Shown in pieces: positions 62,957 to 64,000 of a stretch of DNA of 64,000 nt. Both the position numbers and the translations under genes were made by a program. This stretch comes from Streptomyces albus subsp. albus (GTDB taxonomy: Bacteria > Actinomycetota > Actinomycetes > Streptomycetales > Streptomycetaceae): the NCBI RefSeq assembly GCF_000725885.1, contig NZ_JODR01000018.1, forward strand, positions 248,001-312,000, given 5' to 3'. The notes beneath the pieces are model-generated. The model had not been told where the DNA came from. It did no database searches and saw nothing but the letters and a program-made list of their open reading frames with translations. Positions within the stretch are counted from its first letter, which is position 1; each line of letters opens with the position of its first letter.

Positions 62957-63889
62957 GTGGTGACCCCGGAGGAGGACGCGCAGGCGAGCGCGGTGCTCTC
63001 CAAGGCCAAGGCGGAGAACTTCCCGGTGGCGCCCCGCTTCCTACCCCGTGCGTGGCGGGACGACCTGATGGCCGTCTACGGATTCGCCCGCCTGGTCGAC
63101 GACATCGGGGACGGCGACCTGGACGACGCCCCCGAGCACGCGCGCACCCTCGGACTGGCTCCCGACCAGGCCGGCGACACACTCGCGATGCTCGACGCGT
63201 TCGAAGCCGACCTGCTCAAGGTGTTCGACGGCTCCCACCAGACCGGCGGCGCCGCGCCGTCCCCGGGCGGCGGGCCGGCCCACCCGCTGCTGCGGGCCCT
63301 CGTCCCCACCGTCCACCGCCGCGGACTGACCGCCGAGCCGTTCCTCGCCCTGGTCGAGGCCAACCGGCAGGACCAGAAGATCCGCCGCTACGCCACCTGG
63401 AGCGAACTCCTCGCCTACTGCGAGCTGTCGGCCAACCCGGTCGGCCGCCTCGTCCTGGCCATCACCGGCACCGCGACACCCGAACGGGTACACCGCTCCG
63501 ACGCGGTCTGCACCGGGCTCCAGATCGTCGAACACCTCCAGGACGTGGCCGAGGACCTGGCCCGGGACCGCATCTACCTCCCGGCCGAGGACATGGACCG
63601 TTTCCGGGTCGGCGAGGCCGATCTGGCGGCCCCCACCGCGAACGCCTCGGTGCGCGCCCTGATCGCTTTCGAGGCCGACCGCGCACTGGGGCTGCTGGAC
63701 GAGGGCACACCGCTGGTGCGCAGCGTCCACGGCAGGCTGCGGCTGCTGCTCGCCGGGTTCACCGGCGGCGGCCGGGCGGCGGTCCGGGCACTGCGGGCCG
63801 CACGGTACGACGTACTGGCAGGGGCTCCCCGGGCCGGCGCCGCCAGCGTGCTGCGCGCCTCCTGGGCGAGCCTGCGAGGAGAGGGGTGA
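62957..63889 (+). CDS. hpnC: Squalene synthase HpnC
   Basis: Trans-isoprenyl diphosphate synthase of about 310 residues. ENFPVAPRFLPRAWRDDLMAVYGFARLVDDIGD contains the first aspartate-rich site, and HLQDVAEDLARDRIYLPAEDM the second. In the HpnCDE route, HpnD makes presqualene diphosphate, HpnC converts it to hydroxysqualene and HpnE reduces that to squalene for hopanoids. The start is GTG at 62957 or the GTG next to it. The second overlaps the stop of a seven-codon ATG frame (62940-62963) with GGAG upstream, suggesting coupled translation. The gene overlaps hpnD by GTGA. Confidence 0.92.
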   Translation: MVTPEEDAQASAVLSKAKAENFPVAPRFLPRAWRDDLMAVYGFARLVDDIGDGDLDDAPEHARTLGLAPDQAGDTLAMLDAFEADLLKVFDGSHQTGGAAPSPGGGPAHPLLRALVPTVHRRGLTAEPFLALVEANRQDQKIRRYATWSELLAYCELSANPVGRLVLAITGTATPERVHRSDAVCTGLQIVEHLQDVAEDLARDRIYLPAEDMDRFRVGEADLAAPTANASVRALIAFEADRALGLLDEGTPLVRSVHGRLRLLLAGFTGGGRAAVRALRAARYDVLAGAPRAGAASVLRASWASLRGEG

Positions 63890-64000
63890 GGGGCACGGTG
63901 GGGAACACACCGAAGACCGCCAGATCGATCCGTTCCGCGACCGCTCCCGTGTCGCAGCCCTCCCCGCAGGTGACCGCCGCCTACCGGTACTGCGAGGCCG
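63886..64000 (+). CDS. hpnD: Presqualene diphosphate synthase HpnD, 3' partial
   Basis: Only the first 38 codons lie in the window. After a variable start the frame reads PQVTAAYRYCEA, which matches the beginning of HpnD. The GTG overlaps the hpnC stop (GTGA); a second in-frame GTG four codons later has a GAGGGG site. Its place directly after hpnC is that of hopanoid operons. The rest of the gene is beyond the window. Confidence 0.75.
   Translation, partial: MRGTVGNTPKTARSIRSATAPVSQPSPQVTAAYRYCEA

Noticed and set aside
1..64000. tRNA, rRNA, insertion sequences, integrases or attachment sites
   Set aside because: I looked for T-loop and anticodon-arm patterns, transposase motifs and terminal repeats and saw none. 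A tRNAscan or covariance-model search would settle the RNA question.

Overview
The window is very GC-rich (about 72-74% by eye), with strong G/C third-position bias, frequent GTG starts and many ATGA or GTGA start/stop overlaps. The gene content points to a Streptomyces-type actinomycete: a complete conservon with its two P450s, a sugar ABC importer without its own ATPase, an SCO6745-family protein and a hopanoid operon at the right edge. I see no tRNA, rRNA, CRISPR array, insertion sequence or phage gene. All calls rest on reading motifs and layout; no database search was run.

Left part (1-13.7 kb): the end of a FadH-like flavoenzyme, a FabF-type ketosynthase, an Fpg/Nei glycosylase, an OsmC protein, a GH25 muramidase without a signal peptide, a small membrane protein and a CoA-transferase. 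A GH114 polygalactosaminidase lipoprotein then lies beside an AgaS-type isomerase / class II aldolase / DeoR-regulator operon. That operon has a striking 16-bp inverted repeat upstream. Together they look like a galactosamine-polymer utilisation locus. A DUF1203 protein follows.

13.9-24.2 kb: a beta-oxidation block (alpha-methylacyl-CoA racemase type CoA-transferase, acyl-CoA dehydrogenase, thiolase, FadB-type bifunctional enzyme), a convergent MerR regulator and a divergent acyl-CoA synthetase. An amino-acid permease comes next, with a Crp-like site upstream and a perfect 17-bp terminator stem downstream.

24.3-30 kb: a complete conservon on the minus strand (CvnA sensor, CvnB roadblock, CvnC DUF742, CvnD GTPase), then a CYP157-like P450 lacking the ExxR arginine and a CYP154-like P450. 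All six genes overlap end to end.

30-44.6 kb: an MpaB-family protein, secreted M1 and M14 peptidases, a D-amino-acid-oxidase-like flavoprotein, an MFS exporter and epoxide hydrolase with a divergent CGNR regulator, and a GH63-type glycosidase divergent from a sugar ABC importer. The first permease of that importer has a roughly 245-residue low-complexity head grown partly by a 138-bp tandem duplication.

44.8-54.4 kb: an ABC-F ATPase with a long leader, a nitroreductase converging on and overlapping a Tex protein with an abnormal tail, an SCO6745-family protein, an enoyl-CoA hydratase, an anti-sigma-type ATP-binding protein, isopentenyl-diphosphate isomerase and GalE.

54.6-61.7 kb: a seven-gene, mostly overlapping operon: a fused CDP-alcohol phosphotransferase, a nucleotidyltransferase, a glycerol-1-phosphate-dehydrogenase-like enzyme, a second CDP-alcohol phosphotransferase, a GT2 glycosyltransferase, and a TagG/TagH-like ABC exporter. 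It reads as synthesis and export of a phospho-polyol cell-surface glycopolymer or glycolipid, and I regard it as the most interesting system here. A TetR regulator and hpnC-hpnD (squalene/hopanoid synthesis) close the window; hpnD is cut by the right edge.
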